From JBJFCE01 sp964437825 (GTDB taxonomy: Bacteria > Bacillota > Clostridia > Lachnospirales > Lachnospiraceae): 64,000 nucleotides of DNA. The translations under genes were made by a program, and so were the position numbers. The notes beneath the pieces were generated by a model that was given only the letters and a program-made list of their open reading frames with translations, was not told the origin of the DNA and made no database searches. Of the stretch, positions 45,097 through 52,248 are shown in pieces; positions within the stretch are counted from its first letter, which is position 1; the number at the start of each line of letters is the position of its first letter. The DNA is taken from contig CAYTIH010000004.1 of the NCBI GenBank assembly GCA_964437825.1, positions 14,757 to 78,756 on the forward strand, given 5' to 3'.

Positions 45097-45590
45097 CAGG
45101 TTTTTCTCCTTCCCAAATAATCAAAAAGCATTCGCAGCCAAAGACTGACCAGGATAAGCAGCAGCAAAGCTTCGGCAACTGAATAATCCTCTAAACGTTT
45201 ATCCATGATGCCAGGCTCTTTTTCAATAAGACTGCCAGTCACCAACACAGGAACCGGCTCATTTTCCGGATTCACTACAACTGCGTTATAAGTTGCATCG
45301 GTATCCGCCTGGAAAATGACCGTAACATTGGACGCGCTGTCATCATCTTCCGCTGCTGCATCTGGATCTACTTCCATTCCGTCATCCTGCAGCTGCGTCT
45401 CCTCAGTATCTGTTTCCTCATTTTCATCTATGTTTTCTTCATTCTCATTTTCCGGAGATGTACCGCCGGACGCTTCTTCCCGGACCGGATCATCTGCAGC
45501 TACTGGGGCATCGTTGTCCGCCGGCGTCGGTTCCGGCGCTGCTACAGATTCCGGTTCCGTCGTCAGCACTAAATTTTCATCTTGTTCCAT
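45096..45590 (-). CDS. acidic phage protein with C-terminal membrane anchor
   Basis: 164 residues, AGAGAGGAA before the ATG. The first 90 residues are almost all Glu, Asp, Pro, Ala and Thr. A short beta-rich part (SNVTVIFQADTDATYNAVVV) and a hydrophobic C-terminal segment (about 136-154) with a basic end follow. The shape is like a tail-anchored surface protein. There is no export signal. Its role in this inovirus is unknown; a minor structural or host-surface part is possible. Confidence 0.65.
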   Translation of the reverse strand: MEQDENLVLTTEPESVAAPEPTPADNDAPVAADDPVREEASGGTSPENENEENIDENEETDTEETQLQDDGMEVDPDAAAEDDDSASNVTVIFQADTDATYNAVVVNPENEPVPVLVTGSLIEKEPGIMDKRLEDYSVAEALLLLILVSLWLRMLFDYLGRRKT

Positions 45591-45619
45591 GTCTGTTCCT
45601 CTCTTTCCAGCTTATTCAA

Positions 45620-45778
45620 CTAATCATCTCCAAAAATCGCTTTTAAGACAATGCCGACGATCGTGCCGGCAACCGCAACCATGGCGACTCCAAACATTGT
45701 AAAAGTAAAACCGCAAAAATGCAGCGGATAGCGTAAGATCTCAAAAACAACATCCAATAACGTACGTATCACTTCCAT
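45620..45778 (-). CDS. small phage membrane protein, 52 residues
   Basis: ATG at 45778 with an AGGTG site, stop at 45620. The hydrophobic stretch FTMFGVAMVAVAGTIVGIVL (about residues 27-46) spans one membrane helix, with aromatic and charged ends. It lies between the pVI-like and the acidic protein genes and has the same strand and spacing. Size and hydrophobicity fit the minor coat or assembly proteins of filamentous phages. Confidence 0.6.
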   Translation of the reverse strand: MEVIRTLLDVVFEILRYPLHFCGFTFTMFGVAMVAVAGTIVGIVLKAIFGDD

Positions 45779-45786
45779 TTTTTCAC

Positions 45787-46083
45787 CTACTTTCCTAACA
45801 GCTTCAGCACGATTTTAATGATCAGGATAATGCCGATAATCGCAAGTGCGGAATAAAGCACAGCAAAACAAAGATCCGGCAGAAAAAACACTGCACGGAT
45901 TAACGCATCAAAATACTTCGCCGTCTGCGGAACAAAATCGAAAATACTTAATATTTTATCCAGCAGATCACTAAGACGGTCAGCGATCTCAACAACGACA
46001 TCAACAAGCCAGTAAAAAAACTCGGAGACCATACCGGCAATAAAATCTTTGATACCTCCGGCAATCCAACTAATCAGTTCCAT
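45787..46083 (-). CDS. pVI-like minor coat membrane protein
   Basis: 98 residues; ATG at 46083 (a GTG sits at 46086), GAGAGGA upstream. Three hydrophobic segments are visible (about residues 5-35, 45-55 and 62-92), the last one long. Its position directly after the pIII-like gene, 4 nt away, is the M13 III-VI order, and its size and topology fit. It shares FDALIRA with the 48-residue protein near the coat gene. Confidence 0.6.
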   Translation of the reverse strand: MELISWIAGGIKDFIAGMVSEFFYWLVDVVVEIADRLSDLLDKILSIFDFVPQTAKYFDALIRAVFFLPDLCFAVLYSALAIIGIILIIKIVLKLLGK

Positions 46084-46087
46084 CACA

Positions 46088-47767
46088 TCATCCTCTCTTT
46101 ACATACTTAATGATGCCGGCGATCGCAACACTAAAAAACATGAGTACAATGATCGTTCGTAATTCTTCAGGCATAACATCACCGACTGCAGCAAATATCG
46201 TATTCTCCGTGATATATCCGGTAAAACGTTCAAAATATCCGCCAATATCGGTAAATACAATACCTATGTTGTCGACCATAACGCCGACAAGATAACCGAG
46301 GGCGTCAAGGCCTTTAAATATCAGCGTTTTCAGCAGTCCGAGAACTGCGGTAAGAATCTTTGCGATCCCTTCGCCCAGCTTCGTCCAAAGACTTTCTCCG
46401 TCTCCACTGTCTACGTCTCCATAATCCGTACCAATGCTGATCCCTTTAACTGCTTCAACGATTTCACCAGCTGCGCTTATAATATCATCCGACAGCATGT
46501 CAAACCAGGACTCCAGTTCGTCCGGAAACAGCTTGAAAAAGTCCTGCGCGTCCGACGTGTACGACTGCAGATCCTTAAAATAATCCTGGAGTTCTTTTTC
46601 CTGTTGTTCTAAAAGCGCCAATATCTTATTCAGGATCGTATTTGATTCTGCAGAATTATCTTCTATATCACCGAGCGTTCCATTAATCTCATTGAGCGTC
46701 GTGCTAAACGCTGCCTGCATACGCGAAAGTATCACAGACATGTTCTCACCATTGGCTATGCTCTGCTTTATGACGTCCGTGATCGCATCCGTAATCGCAG
46801 TATAGTCCGCGTTGGGATCAATCGTAATGTCGCCGCCGGTATAGCCGGAGTCAAAACGGTAATAATTTCCGCTGCCTGTGATCCAGTCGCGGTAAGCGTT
46901 TAACGACTTAAATATCGGCACATACGACGCTGCATCGGTATTACAGCCACGGACAAGATAACCATAACAATTATATCCGGAATAAAAAACATATGTACTC
47001 GGGAACGGATACATGACAGACATACTAATATCAATAAAATACCTATCAGTCGTAGTCCTGCCATCCTCCGTATATTCATAATCATATTTTGCTGCATCAG
47101 TACCCGAAGTGACCGCAACACCATTCGAATCTGCAACCAACACACCAAACGAATCACTTCCACCTTCAGGAACGCTGCCCCATGTAGAATTCCAGTAGTT
47201 GAGCTTTGGACCCAGGTATGCCAGTGTACCGTCGGCGTAAAATATGTACCCACTCACGTCCTTGTAACAGAAATAACTTTTTTTGCTTCCAGCTGTATGA
47301 ATAAAACTATACTGCACGTCATCGGCGCAGCTGCGGAACATGTAATACTGATTCACAGAATAAAACGCCGCCGCAGAAAGCTGATCGGAGCTGATCACAG
47401 GCATCCATACAACGTCTACCGCATCAGAATTTTCTGACAAATAGGTATCAAGAAGAGCTTGCAACTGCGCAATTGCTTCTTCTGAAAATGTTATTGTTCC
47501 ATCATCATTTTCTACTACCAAAGAGGGATTTTCTTCTATGCCATTCATCCAATCATTCCATGCATCTTCGTTCTCTAATAACCCAGCAAAGTCACCATTT
47601 ATAAGAGTGCCGGTTTGCGCAATCACATATAGCGCAGTTTTTTCAACTTTTTCCAAAAAGCTAATTACTCCAGCAGCTTCAACCGGAATACAATATGATT
47701 CCGTCATACTTGTCACAAATGTAATTGTTAACAAAATGCACGCAATGATTCTATTTATCCGTTTCAT
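46088..47767 (-). CDS. pIII-like receptor-binding/adsorption protein
   Basis: 559 residues, AGGTGA before the ATG. It has an N-terminal signal peptide (KRINRIIACILLTITFVTS). A long extracellular part rich in Tyr, Ser, Thr and Gly follows, then a predicted coiled region (about 330-430), and near the C-terminus a membrane helix LRTIIVLMFFSVAIAGIIKYV with basic end. Export signal plus C-terminal anchor is the plan of filamentous-phage pIII, which binds the receptor and ends assembly. The position upstream of the pVI-like gene agrees. No sequence match to known pIII can be claimed. Confidence 0.65.
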   Translation of the reverse strand: MKRINRIIACILLTITFVTSMTESYCIPVEAAGVISFLEKVEKTALYVIAQTGTLINGDFAGLLENEDAWNDWMNGIEENPSLVVENDDGTITFSEEAIAQLQALLDTYLSENSDAVDVVWMPVISSDQLSAAAFYSVNQYYMFRSCADDVQYSFIHTAGSKKSYFCYKDVSGYIFYADGTLAYLGPKLNYWNSTWGSVPEGGSDSFGVLVADSNGVAVTSGTDAAKYDYEYTEDGRTTTDRYFIDISMSVMYPFPSTYVFYSGYNCYGYLVRGCNTDAASYVPIFKSLNAYRDWITGSGNYYRFDSGYTGGDITIDPNADYTAITDAITDVIKQSIANGENMSVILSRMQAAFSTTLNEINGTLGDIEDNSAESNTILNKILALLEQQEKELQDYFKDLQSYTSDAQDFFKLFPDELESWFDMLSDDIISAAGEIVEAVKGISIGTDYGDVDSGDGESLWTKLGEGIAKILTAVLGLLKTLIFKGLDALGYLVGVMVDNIGIVFTDIGGYFERFTGYITENTIFAAVGDVMPEELRTIIVLMFFSVAIAGIIKYVKRG

Positions 47768-47778
47768 AATTCACCTAT

Positions 47779-47816
47779 AAAGAGAAAGAGAACGGCTAAC
47801 CGTTCTCTTTCTCTTT
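47779..47816 (-). terminator. strong hairpin before the pIII-like gene, possible attenuator
   Basis: A 17-bp perfect stem, AAAGAGAAAGAGAACGG with its complement (47779-47795 and 47800-47816), loop CTAA. On the minus strand the pIII-like gene starts 12 nt later. M13 has its central terminator between VIII and III, and this hairpin sits in the equivalent place. No pure T-run follows, so read-through is expected. Confidence 0.6.
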
Positions 47817-47954
47817 ATCTTTACTCTCTGTTTTATTCCTTTTACGTATATAATGTATTATAAAATATATTATAAAAATACAAAGACCTATACGAAAAGC
47901 AAGAAAAAACAAACCCAAAAGCATAACTATAAAATCAAGTATTAGCTTAAGCAT
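47796..47954 (-). CDS. small phage membrane protein, 52 residues
   Basis: ATG at 47954 with GGGGG upstream, stop in the loop of the downstream hairpin. Residues 2-35 are hydrophobic and then the C-terminus is very basic with KRNKTESKDKEKE. This is a typical small inner-membrane phage protein plan. The base composition is AT-rich compared with the adjacent small ORFs. No family recognised. Confidence 0.55.
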   Translation of the reverse strand: MLKLILDFIVMLLGLFFLAFRIGLCIFIIYFIIHYIRKRNKTESKDKEKENG

Positions 47955-48014
47955 CCGCAATACCCCCTTACACGGTTAGCTTATCACATTCAGGGGTACT
48001 ATTCAATTGTTAAT

Positions 48015-48134
48015 TTACAATAATGTTTCTTCCTCTGGATCAACCTTCTCCGGAACTTCTGTTTCTACTGTTTCCACCAGATCATACAGATTAAGCAGGC
48101 CGGCAATCATAAATTCAACTTCTCCAGCATTCAT
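48015..48134 (-). CDS. small acidic phage protein, 39 residues
   Basis: ATG at 48134 with GGAGGA 6 nt upstream. The sequence begins MNAGEVEFMIAGLLNLYDLV and ends very acidic. It starts 3 nt after the previous gene's stop, so it is likely translated. Function unknown. Confidence 0.5.
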   Translation of the reverse strand: MNAGEVEFMIAGLLNLYDLVETVETEVPEKVDPEEETLL

Positions 48135-48137
48135 AGG

Positions 48138-48269
48138 TCATTCCTCCGGATCCTTCGGTTGCTGGAGAACCGGCAGCTTGTTCTTTTTCTTTCTTGTCTT
48201 AATGCAGCCCATAATCAGCTGCACGTCGCGGATCGTAAAATACACAGCCACAACAAATACCAGGTACAT
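48138..48269 (-). CDS. small phage membrane protein, 43 residues
   Basis: ATG at 48269 with GGAGGGG 6 nt upstream; an ATG at 48275 overlapping the previous stop is an alternative. A hydrophobic start (MYLVFVVAVYFTIRDVQLI) is followed by a basic, lysine-rich tail. It resembles the very small structural proteins of filamentous phages in shape only. Confidence 0.55.
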   Translation of the reverse strand: MYLVFVVAVYFTIRDVQLIMGCIKTRKKKNKLPVLQQPKDPEE

Positions 48270-48271
48270 CC

Positions 48272-48622
48272 TCATCCCCTCCTATCAAAACATCTTGTAA
48301 GCACTGTTTCTCCATAAAGCAGTTTTTCCATATCCCACGCTACAACCGGATAGACTACATAGCCGCTCCGGCGCGTCTTCCCTGTCGGCACACCGTATCC
48401 CATTCCAATTATCACATTCCGCAATTCCGAATAACTGACATTATTTACATCTATATAGCTTTCATTTTCCTGAAGCATCAAATCGTCAAGACATACCGTC
48501 AGTGGGAAAAGCCCTCCCTCGCTTCTGCTCCAAGCTGCTACATACAGACTATTATCTGCCAAATACCTTGATACGTGCAGATAGCAGTCATTATATATTC
48601 CAAAACTTGTCTTGATAGTCAT
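48272..48622 (-). CDS. phage accessory protein, DUF4313-like
   Basis: 116 residues, GGAGGTAGGA before the ATG. It is a compact beta-rich protein starting MTIKTSFGIYNDCYLHVSRYL with WSRSEGGLFPLTVCLDD; this pattern is reminiscent of DUF4313 proteins found on mobile elements of gut Firmicutes. The match is from memory of the pattern and unverified. It has no signal or membrane segment, so it would act in the cytoplasm. It lies inside the small-protein cluster between the coat and pIII-like genes. Confidence 0.5.
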   Translation of the reverse strand: MTIKTSFGIYNDCYLHVSRYLADNSLYVAAWSRSEGGLFPLTVCLDDLMLQENESYIDVNNVSYSELRNVIIGMGYGVPTGKTRRSGYVVYPVVAWDMEKLLYGETVLTRCFDRRG

Positions 48623-48655
48623 ATTCCTACCTCCACTTATCGCTATTCAAAGGCC

Positions 48656-48683
48656 GGCCTTCCCTTACCTGAAAGAGAAGGCC
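48656..48683 (-). terminator. hairpin after the coat and 48-residue genes
   Basis: GGCCTTCCCTT (48656-48666) pairs with AAGAGAAGGCC (48673-48683) with one mismatch. On the minus strand it follows the coat region. It lacks a T-run and may act as RNA stabiliser or weak terminator. Confidence 0.5.
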
Positions 48684-48701
48684 CACTCTTTGACTACGTT
48701 G

Positions 48702-48848
48702 TTATGCCAGCATATTCCGGAGCATAAAGATCATATACACACCGACCAGCATCACAAACAATCCCAACACGATCCCGAAAAACTCAATGCCGAGCATTGC
48801 ACGGATCAAAGCGTCAAACAATCCTAATATCTCAATAAACAGCTGCAT
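48702..48848 (-). CDS. small phage membrane protein, 48 residues, coat-linked
   Basis: ATG at 48848 with GGAAGGTGG upstream, stop at 48702. Nearly all hydrophobic: ILGLFDALIRAMLG, then IVLGLFVMLVGVYMIFML. It starts 14 nt after the coat gene. It shares FDALIRA with the pVI-like protein. It may be a minor capsid protein. Confidence 0.6.
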   Translation of the reverse strand: MQLFIEILGLFDALIRAMLGIEFFGIVLGLFVMLVGVYMIFMLRNMLA

Positions 48849-48862
48849 AACAAACCACCTTC

Positions 48863-49057
48863 CTAACGGACTGCATTACGTACAGTCGTAATAATGCCGG
48901 CGCCAACCGCTACAAGACCGGCAATCACTGTAATCGCCGTAAACGGGTTTGACATTGCAAAATCCCAAACAGACGTTGCAAGCGTCACAGCCTTGGGCAC
49001 CAGGCCCGTGATCTGATCGATCTGCGAACTAACATCAGCAGCTTCCAATACCATCAT
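48863..49057 (-). CDS. major coat protein (pVIII-like)
   Basis: 64 residues; the ATG at 49057 has AGGAGGTGG 7 nt upstream and is chosen over an in-frame ATG 24 codons earlier. An acidic amphipathic N-terminal half (EAADVSSQIDQITG) precedes one membrane helix (TAITVIAGLVAVGAGIITTV, about 41-60) and a basic end (RNAVR) that would contact DNA. This is the plan of filamentous-phage major coat proteins. No cleavable signal is evident, unlike M13 pVIII. Confidence 0.8.
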   Translation of the reverse strand: MMVLEAADVSSQIDQITGLVPKAVTLATSVWDFAMSNPFTAITVIAGLVAVGAGIITTVRNAVR

Positions 49058-49128
49058 ATTTCCACCTCCTCTCTCTCCATATTCCGTGATATAAACAGCA
49101 CTCCCTACAGAGCTGTATTGAAACCGCA

Positions 49129-49509
49129 TTAATTCATAATGCGAATTTCATCAACCACCACATACTGTCCACGCTGGACACTGTATATCTTGATGTGATC
49201 TCCAATCTTCAGATCGGGCGGAATTTTCGATTCATCGCGTACATAAACACTTGATGTTTTAACACCGATGCACTGTCCGCGCAGGAGATCATATTCGTTA
49301 TAGTCTTCCTCCAGATACAAGTTATAAGCATAACCAGTTCCGTCCTTCTTTTTTGACGCCTGCAGGCCTACCAGTATCGGATAATGTTCAGGCGCAGGCA
49401 TTCCAGTCACTCCGGAAAACCCACGCGCCTGCATAATCGTCTGCATTCCCAGACTTTCCAATGCCGTTTTTCTTTCTACTGTCTCATTCACTTTCTTTTC
49501 TTCTGCCAT
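49129..49509 (-). CDS. putative single-stranded-DNA-binding protein (pV-like)
   Basis: 126 residues, GAGAGGA before the ATG. A mostly beta-sheet C-terminal part (VGLQASKKKDGTGYAYNLYLEED, then IKIYSVQRGQYVVVDEIRI) suggests an OB-like fold. It sits just upstream of the coat gene, the position of M13 gene V. The N-terminal 35 residues look flexible. ssDNA binding is inferred only from position and likely fold. Confidence 0.5.
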   Translation of the reverse strand: MAEEKKVNETVERKTALESLGMQTIMQARGFSGVTGMPAPEHYPILVGLQASKKKDGTGYAYNLYLEEDYNEYDLLRGQCIGVKTSSVYVRDESKIPPDLKIGDHIKIYSVQRGQYVVVDEIRIMN

Positions 49510-49608
49510 CTCTTTTTCCTCTCTTTCTCTTTTTTTCTTTTTTCATGGCATCTATCTGATCAGAAGGGGAAGGCGGGTTACCCCGCCGTCTCCGGCTCTG
49601 TCGTCAGA

Positions 49609-49857
49609 TCATCTTTTTACCTGTCCGTACGTATTCCTTCTGCGCCAGTAATTACCGTAAAAAGTTGATATCGCTTCCGCTTCCCTGTCATCATGCTGCT
49701 CAAACATCGACATAATAAAGTTTTCATTGTGTATCTGTCTTTTAAAAACTGCCGGTTCAATTATTGCTATAACCGCACCATCGGCATCACGCACCAAACG
49801 CTGATACACGCCGAATTCTTCAGCATAATAACCTTCCGGTATTGGCTTATCTTTCAC
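49609..49857 (-). CDS. first gene of the phage operon, 82-residue protein
   Basis: GTG start at 49857 with GGAGG upstream. A soluble, charged protein with an aromatic C-terminus (ISTFYGNYWRRRNTYGQVKR). It precedes the candidate ssDNA-binding gene and follows a terminator-like hairpin, so it should be the promoter-proximal gene of the structural operon. No family recognised. A GC-rich hairpin, GGCGGG-GTAA-CCCGCC, lies just after it. Confidence 0.6.
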   Translation of the reverse strand: MKDKPIPEGYYAEEFGVYQRLVRDADGAVIAIIEPAVFKRQIHNENFIMSMFEQHDDREAEAISTFYGNYWRRRNTYGQVKR

Positions 49858-49876
49858 TTTTATTCCTCCCTGCGTA

Positions 49877-49909
49877 CAAAAAAAGCAACAATCTTTCGAT
49901 TGTTGCTTA
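49877..49909 (-). terminator. minus-strand terminator upstream of the phage operon
   Basis: AAGCAACAATC and GATTGTTGCTT form an 11-bp perfect stem with a 4-nt loop. On the minus strand it is followed by seven T. In the circular phage it ends rep transcription; in the integrated form it also blocks read-through from dtd. Confidence 0.85.
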
Positions 49910-49930
49910 AAGTTTGTCTTATCTACGCTA

Positions 49931-50070
49931 TATAGATCTATTCGTCAAACTAATGTTTCACAAATACTTTATAGCAATGTGCCGCTGCGGGAATTTGAGT
50001 ACGGCACATTATAAAGTACCGTTTCATATCTTCCACTTTCGTGAAACAACCAGTTTAACGAATAGATCGT
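49931..50070. repeat. 140-nt imperfect palindrome at the right end, CTXphi-like folded attP candidate
   Basis: GATCTATTCGTCAAACT (49935-49951) is the inverted copy of AGTTTAACGAATAGATC (50052-50068) with one mismatch. Between them TGTTTCAC/GTGAAACA (49954-49961, 50041-50048) and a long inner stem can pair, the latter with CAATGTGCCG against CGGCACATT and TACTTTAT against ATAAAGTA. In single-stranded form this would fold back and present one dif arm and centre as duplex. Confidence 0.7.
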
Positions 50071-50079
50071 TATGGAAAT
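50052..50079 (-). other. attR, dif-like site at the right prophage end
   Basis: Identical to the left copy for its first 25 plus-strand bases. On the minus strand it reads ATTTCCATAAC, GATCTA, TTCGTTAAACT. It lies 19 bp beyond the dtd stop codon in a convergent gap, so no host gene is broken. Confidence 0.7.
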
Positions 50080-50097
50080 CACCAGCCATATCGCATT

Positions 50098-50556
50098 TTA
50101 TACCTGCTTTACAAGATCTGCAGAATCAAGGATTATAGTAAAAGGTCCATCATTTAACAACGATACCTTCATATCCGCACCAAAAGAGCCATGCTCGACA
50201 GTAAATCCCTGATCGGAAATCCTTTTTATGATATACTCGTATAATTGATTTGCAGCGTCCGGTTTCCCCGCATTTGTAAAGGACGGCCGGTTTCCCTTGC
50301 GGCAATCGGCATACAGGGTAAATTGCGATATAATTAAAAACTCGCCATGAACATCTGATATGGACAGATTCGTTTTTCTATCCCGGTCTTCAAAGATACG
50401 AAGCTTGATTAATTTGTCAATCATTTTATCAGCCGTTTGCATATGATCAGAATCTGAAATTCCTACAAACACCAGCAAGCCATGTTCAATGGAACCTATG
50501 ATATTTTGATCGACCGTAACGGATGCATGCCGTACTCGTTGCACTAAAAATTTCAT
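50098..50556 (-). CDS. dtd: D-aminoacyl-tRNA deacylase
   Basis: 152 residues on the minus strand. It clears D-amino acids from tRNA. Diagnostic are LVQRVRHASVTVD at the start, the SQFTLYAD motif and the NDGPFTI end (family NxGPFT). It is intact despite its stop lying next to the prophage end. It is followed upstream on the same strand by the AI-2E family transporter. Confidence 0.96.
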   Translation of the reverse strand: MKFLVQRVRHASVTVDQNIIGSIEHGLLVFVGISDSDHMQTADKMIDKLIKLRIFEDRDRKTNLSISDVHGEFLIISQFTLYADCRKGNRPSFTNAGKPDAANQLYEYIIKRISDQGFTVEHGSFGADMKVSLLNDGPFTIILDSADLVKQV

Positions 50557-50588
50557 AATAACTTTTCCCTTTATTGTATTTCATTTTC

Positions 50589-52103
50589 CTACTTTTCAGA
50601 CGACTTATGATCCTCTGTAGTATGTTCCTGCTGATCCGTACGATTTTCTTCTTCATGCATAGTATCCTTGGATTGCCCATGTCCCTTTCGAAACGCCGAG
50701 GCAAGCTTTTCCTTGGTACCGGACGGCATACCGGCAGTACTACTCTCCTTCTCCTGCTTTGTAAAGAACCGGAACAAATGATAACGTCCCTCGCCCTGCA
50801 TATCCGGATTATTTTTACTATATTTTGGATTCTTTATTTCTGTGTATAAGTGTTCCTTTGTAATAAACTTATAATCTTTGATCTCATAAACGTCTTCGTA
50901 ATCCTTTGTATTACTCGGTAAATTCTTGCTTTTCAGCTTACGATTCACAAACCGTTTCGTAAAAGCGTAGATAACGGCAAACACAGGAACGCCTATGAAC
51001 ATTCCCGGAATACCATACAGTCCTCCAAAAAACGTAATTGCAAAGATAACCCAGAAGCCTGAAATTCCCGTTGAATTTCCCAGAATCTTTGGCCCAATTA
51101 CATTACCGTCTAATTGCTGTAATATGAGAATAAAGATCAGAAAATATACCGCTTCGATCGGTCTAACCAAAAGCAGCAAAAACGCGCAGGGAATTGCTCC
51201 CAGATAAGGTCCGAAAAACGGAATCACGTTGGTTACGCCTACAATAACGCTGATCAAAGTGGGATAATGCAGTTGGATAAGCGTAGTTCCGATAAAACAT
51301 AAAATACCGATAATGATAGAATCAAATATCTTACCTGAAATAAACCCGATAAAGGTTTTGTGAATAAAACGGCAATCCTTAATCAGCTGATTGGCATTAT
51401 GCATCTCTAACAGAGAATAACAGATTTTCTTTGCCTGAGCTGCAAACTTCTCCTTGTCATAAAGCAGATAAACGGAAATAATAAGTCCGATTATAATATT
51501 CAGAGTGGTCTTCATAGCAGAAAAAATGGTTGTGGATAACGTACTGATAATAGAACCGATATTTTCTATATGCTTTGCAAGAAGATTTACCATCTGCTGT
51601 GGATCAATGGCATCAATATCAAAGGCCAGATTTTTCTCAAGGAACTGCGAAACCTCCTGGTTCTTGTTGATATAATCCAGTACAATACCATAGTATTTAT
51701 TGAAAGTATCCGGAAACTGATAGACAATGCTGACGATACTCTTTTGTATTTCCGGTATTACCATGGCAAATAAGCCATAGATACACAGAAAAACAAACAG
51801 ATATGCCATGAAAATAGAAATCACTCGAAATAGCTTTTTGTACTTATTTACATCCTTATTCTGATCCACCTTGTGAACGATCGGAAACAAAATACGATAC
51901 TCAATCGAATTGATAATGGGCGTAATTAAATATGCCAGACAAAACCCGACTATGATCGGAAAGCATATCCGCATGATCTGATCAAAAACAGATGAAATCT
52001 TTGTTCCATGAAACAGACAATAATAGAATAACAGCCCGGCACAAATCACAGAAAAAGCAGTAATTCCCCAATACAGATATTTTCGATCGCCATGATATTT
52101 CAT
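50589..52103 (-). CDS. AI-2E family (YtvI/PerM-like) transporter
   Basis: 504 residues. Eight or so membrane segments occupy residues 8-370. The family signature is VIPFFGPYLGAIPCAFLLLLV with the later LQQLDGNVIGPKILGNSTGISGFWVI. A long hydrophilic, low-complexity C-terminal tail of about 120 residues is an oddity of this copy and is typical of some Lachnospiraceae members. Substrate is unknown; some relatives are Na+/H+ exchangers. Confidence 0.9.
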   Translation of the reverse strand: MKYHGDRKYLYWGITAFSVICAGLLFYYCLFHGTKISSVFDQIMRICFPIIVGFCLAYLITPIINSIEYRILFPIVHKVDQNKDVNKYKKLFRVISIFMAYLFVFLCIYGLFAMVIPEIQKSIVSIVYQFPDTFNKYYGIVLDYINKNQEVSQFLEKNLAFDIDAIDPQQMVNLLAKHIENIGSIISTLSTTIFSAMKTTLNIIIGLIISVYLLYDKEKFAAQAKKICYSLLEMHNANQLIKDCRFIHKTFIGFISGKIFDSIIIGILCFIGTTLIQLHYPTLISVIVGVTNVIPFFGPYLGAIPCAFLLLLVRPIEAVYFLIFILILQQLDGNVIGPKILGNSTGISGFWVIFAITFFGGLYGIPGMFIGVPVFAVIYAFTKRFVNRKLKSKNLPSNTKDYEDVYEIKDYKFITKEHLYTEIKNPKYSKNNPDMQGEGRYHLFRFFTKQEKESSTAGMPSGTKEKLASAFRKGHGQSKDTMHEEENRTDQQEHTTEDHKSSEK

Positions 52104-52191
52104 AATATAAGCAAGTCCTTTCTAAATTACGGTATCATAAAAATACAAGCCCTTTCTGGTATTATAGCACATAGATATTCCGGTTGAAATA

Positions 52192-52220
52192 TTGAGAATA
52201 CAAAAAAAATCCGTTATAAT
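52192..52220 (+). promoter_or_regulatory. promoter of the ttcA remnant and recombinase gene
   Basis: TTGAGA (52192-52197), 17-nt spacer, TATAAT (52215-52220), in the divergent gap to the AI-2E family gene. Confidence 0.65.
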
Positions 52221-52248
52221 GAAAGAAATCATAAAGGACTATGAAATT

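Larger units (their letters stand above)
42130..50079. mobile_element. integrated filamentous phage (inovirus) prophage, about 7.9 kb
   Basis: The boundaries are a 25-bp perfect direct repeat (42130-42154 and 50052-50076). All 15 genes are on the minus strand, in the order small protein, putative ssDNA-binding protein, major coat, small membrane proteins, pIII-like, pVI-like, small proteins, Zot/pI-like ATPase, hairpin-rich gap, Rep_trans initiator. Seen as a circle, this equals the M13 order V-VIII-III-VI-I-IG-II. No integrase, portal, terminase or tail gene is present. Integration is therefore expected to use host Xer recombinase at a dif-like site. No secretin (pIV) is present, consistent with a host lacking an outer membrane. 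Confidence 0.85.

Noticed and set aside
45316..45702. Plus-strand serine-rich ORF of 128 codons
   Set aside because: It is the complement of the Glu/Asp-rich repeats of the acidic phage protein; no ribosome site and composition fully explained by the other strand.
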